64,000 nt of DNA from an uncultured Alteromonadaceae bacterium (GTDB taxonomy: Bacteria > Pseudomonadota > Gammaproteobacteria > Enterobacterales > Alteromonadaceae), in NCBI GenBank assembly GCA_947494925.1, contig CANLWS010000007.1, positions 62,001-126,000 on the forward strand. The letters are read 5' to 3'. Under the pieces are notes generated by a model. The model saw only the letters and a program-made list of their open reading frames with translations. It had not been told where the DNA came from and made no database searches. Positions 63,812 to 64,000 of the stretch are shown here, piece by piece; positions within the stretch are counted from its first letter, which is position 1, and every line of letters begins with the position of its first letter. The position numbers were made by a program, and so were the translations under genes.

Positions 63812-64000
63812 AGAAGTAATTCCTAAACCAAGAAGTAACAAATCTTTTAATCTTGTCATTTACCAAATCGCATTAATCACTATAATGCTACCCCAGAAAA
63901 GTTAGTCTATCTCAATTACTTAAATTAGCATATGATAAATTTCTTAAAAAAATGTGAGGGTGTTCTTGAATGGCGTTGACCAATAATAAACAAAACAAAC

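Noticed and set aside
63970-64000. Possible start of a plus-strand gene at the right edge (ATG 63970)
   Set aside because: Only ten codons are visible, low-complexity and rich in Asn and Lys; nothing supports a family.
1-64000. CRISPR arrays, tRNA or rRNA genes, transposases, prophage or plasmid features
   Set aside because: None was found on either strand; GGA repeats at about 44 kb are irregular and not CRISPR-like.

Overview
The window comes from a marine gammaproteobacterium, most likely of the order Alteromonadales (Alteromonadaceae-like). This is inferred from gene content: Syd, bimodular QueF, PpnN, GlnE, HldE, a TcpQ-like protein, paralogous DUF3192 proteins and a CsrB-type RNA lie around surface-polysaccharide loci. 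The DNA is moderately AT-rich. No rRNA, tRNA, CRISPR array or insertion sequence was found.

Left part (1-2.1 kb, minus strand): the 5' end of galE behind a DUF6170 gene, then a POT/PTR oligopeptide transporter with its own terminator.

Secretion and surface-layer block (2.5-20.4 kb, plus strand): a 902-aa multi-SLBB envelope protein, then a tightly overlapping type II secretion operon in the unusual order G-E-F-H-I-J-K-L-M-(C-like)-D with a lipoprotein secretin. Next is an independently promoted and terminated gene for a cysteine-free, acidic, Ala/Thr/Val/Gly/Asp-rich exported protein that looks like a surface-layer protein. Two lipoproteins follow: one with a BNR/Asp-box, the other a GH88 unsaturated glucuronyl hydrolase. 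My main hypothesis is that this T2SS is dedicated to exporting the S-layer-like protein, next to the genes for the polysaccharide that could anchor it.

Wzx/Wzy polysaccharide locus (20.5-33.3 kb): wzz, a nitroreductase-like protein, pyruvyl transferase, wzy, two GT2 and one GT4 glycosyltransferases, wzx, a WecA-type initiating transferase (opposite strand), then ugd and galU for UDP-glucuronate supply. A WecA initiator plus three transferases would fit a short, possibly pyruvylated, repeat unit.

Housekeeping and signalling (33.3-57.4 kb): a ComEA-like protein, an NAD-type isocitrate dehydrogenase, a degenerate HD-GYP/HDOD protein, two DUF3192 proteins, ppnN directly behind a diguanylate cyclase, queF, syd, a GNAT acetyltransferase, a CsrB/RsmY-type sRNA with a GacA/UvrY-type upstream box, a five-PAS hybrid histidine kinase, a lipid A acyltransferase, a TcpQ-like protein, glnE, DUF350, GIY-YIG, a hemolysin III-family protein, hldE and mscS.

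Right end (57.5-64 kb): a second polysaccharide locus of the XrtA/PEP-CTERM type: secretion ATPase, a tiny membrane protein, outer-membrane beta-barrel, BY-kinase-like ATPase, chain-length determinant and export lipoprotein. It runs off the window, and no exosortase is visible inside it. The strain therefore encodes at least two surface-glycan pathways, with c-di-GMP and Csr regulators nearby that commonly control such traits.
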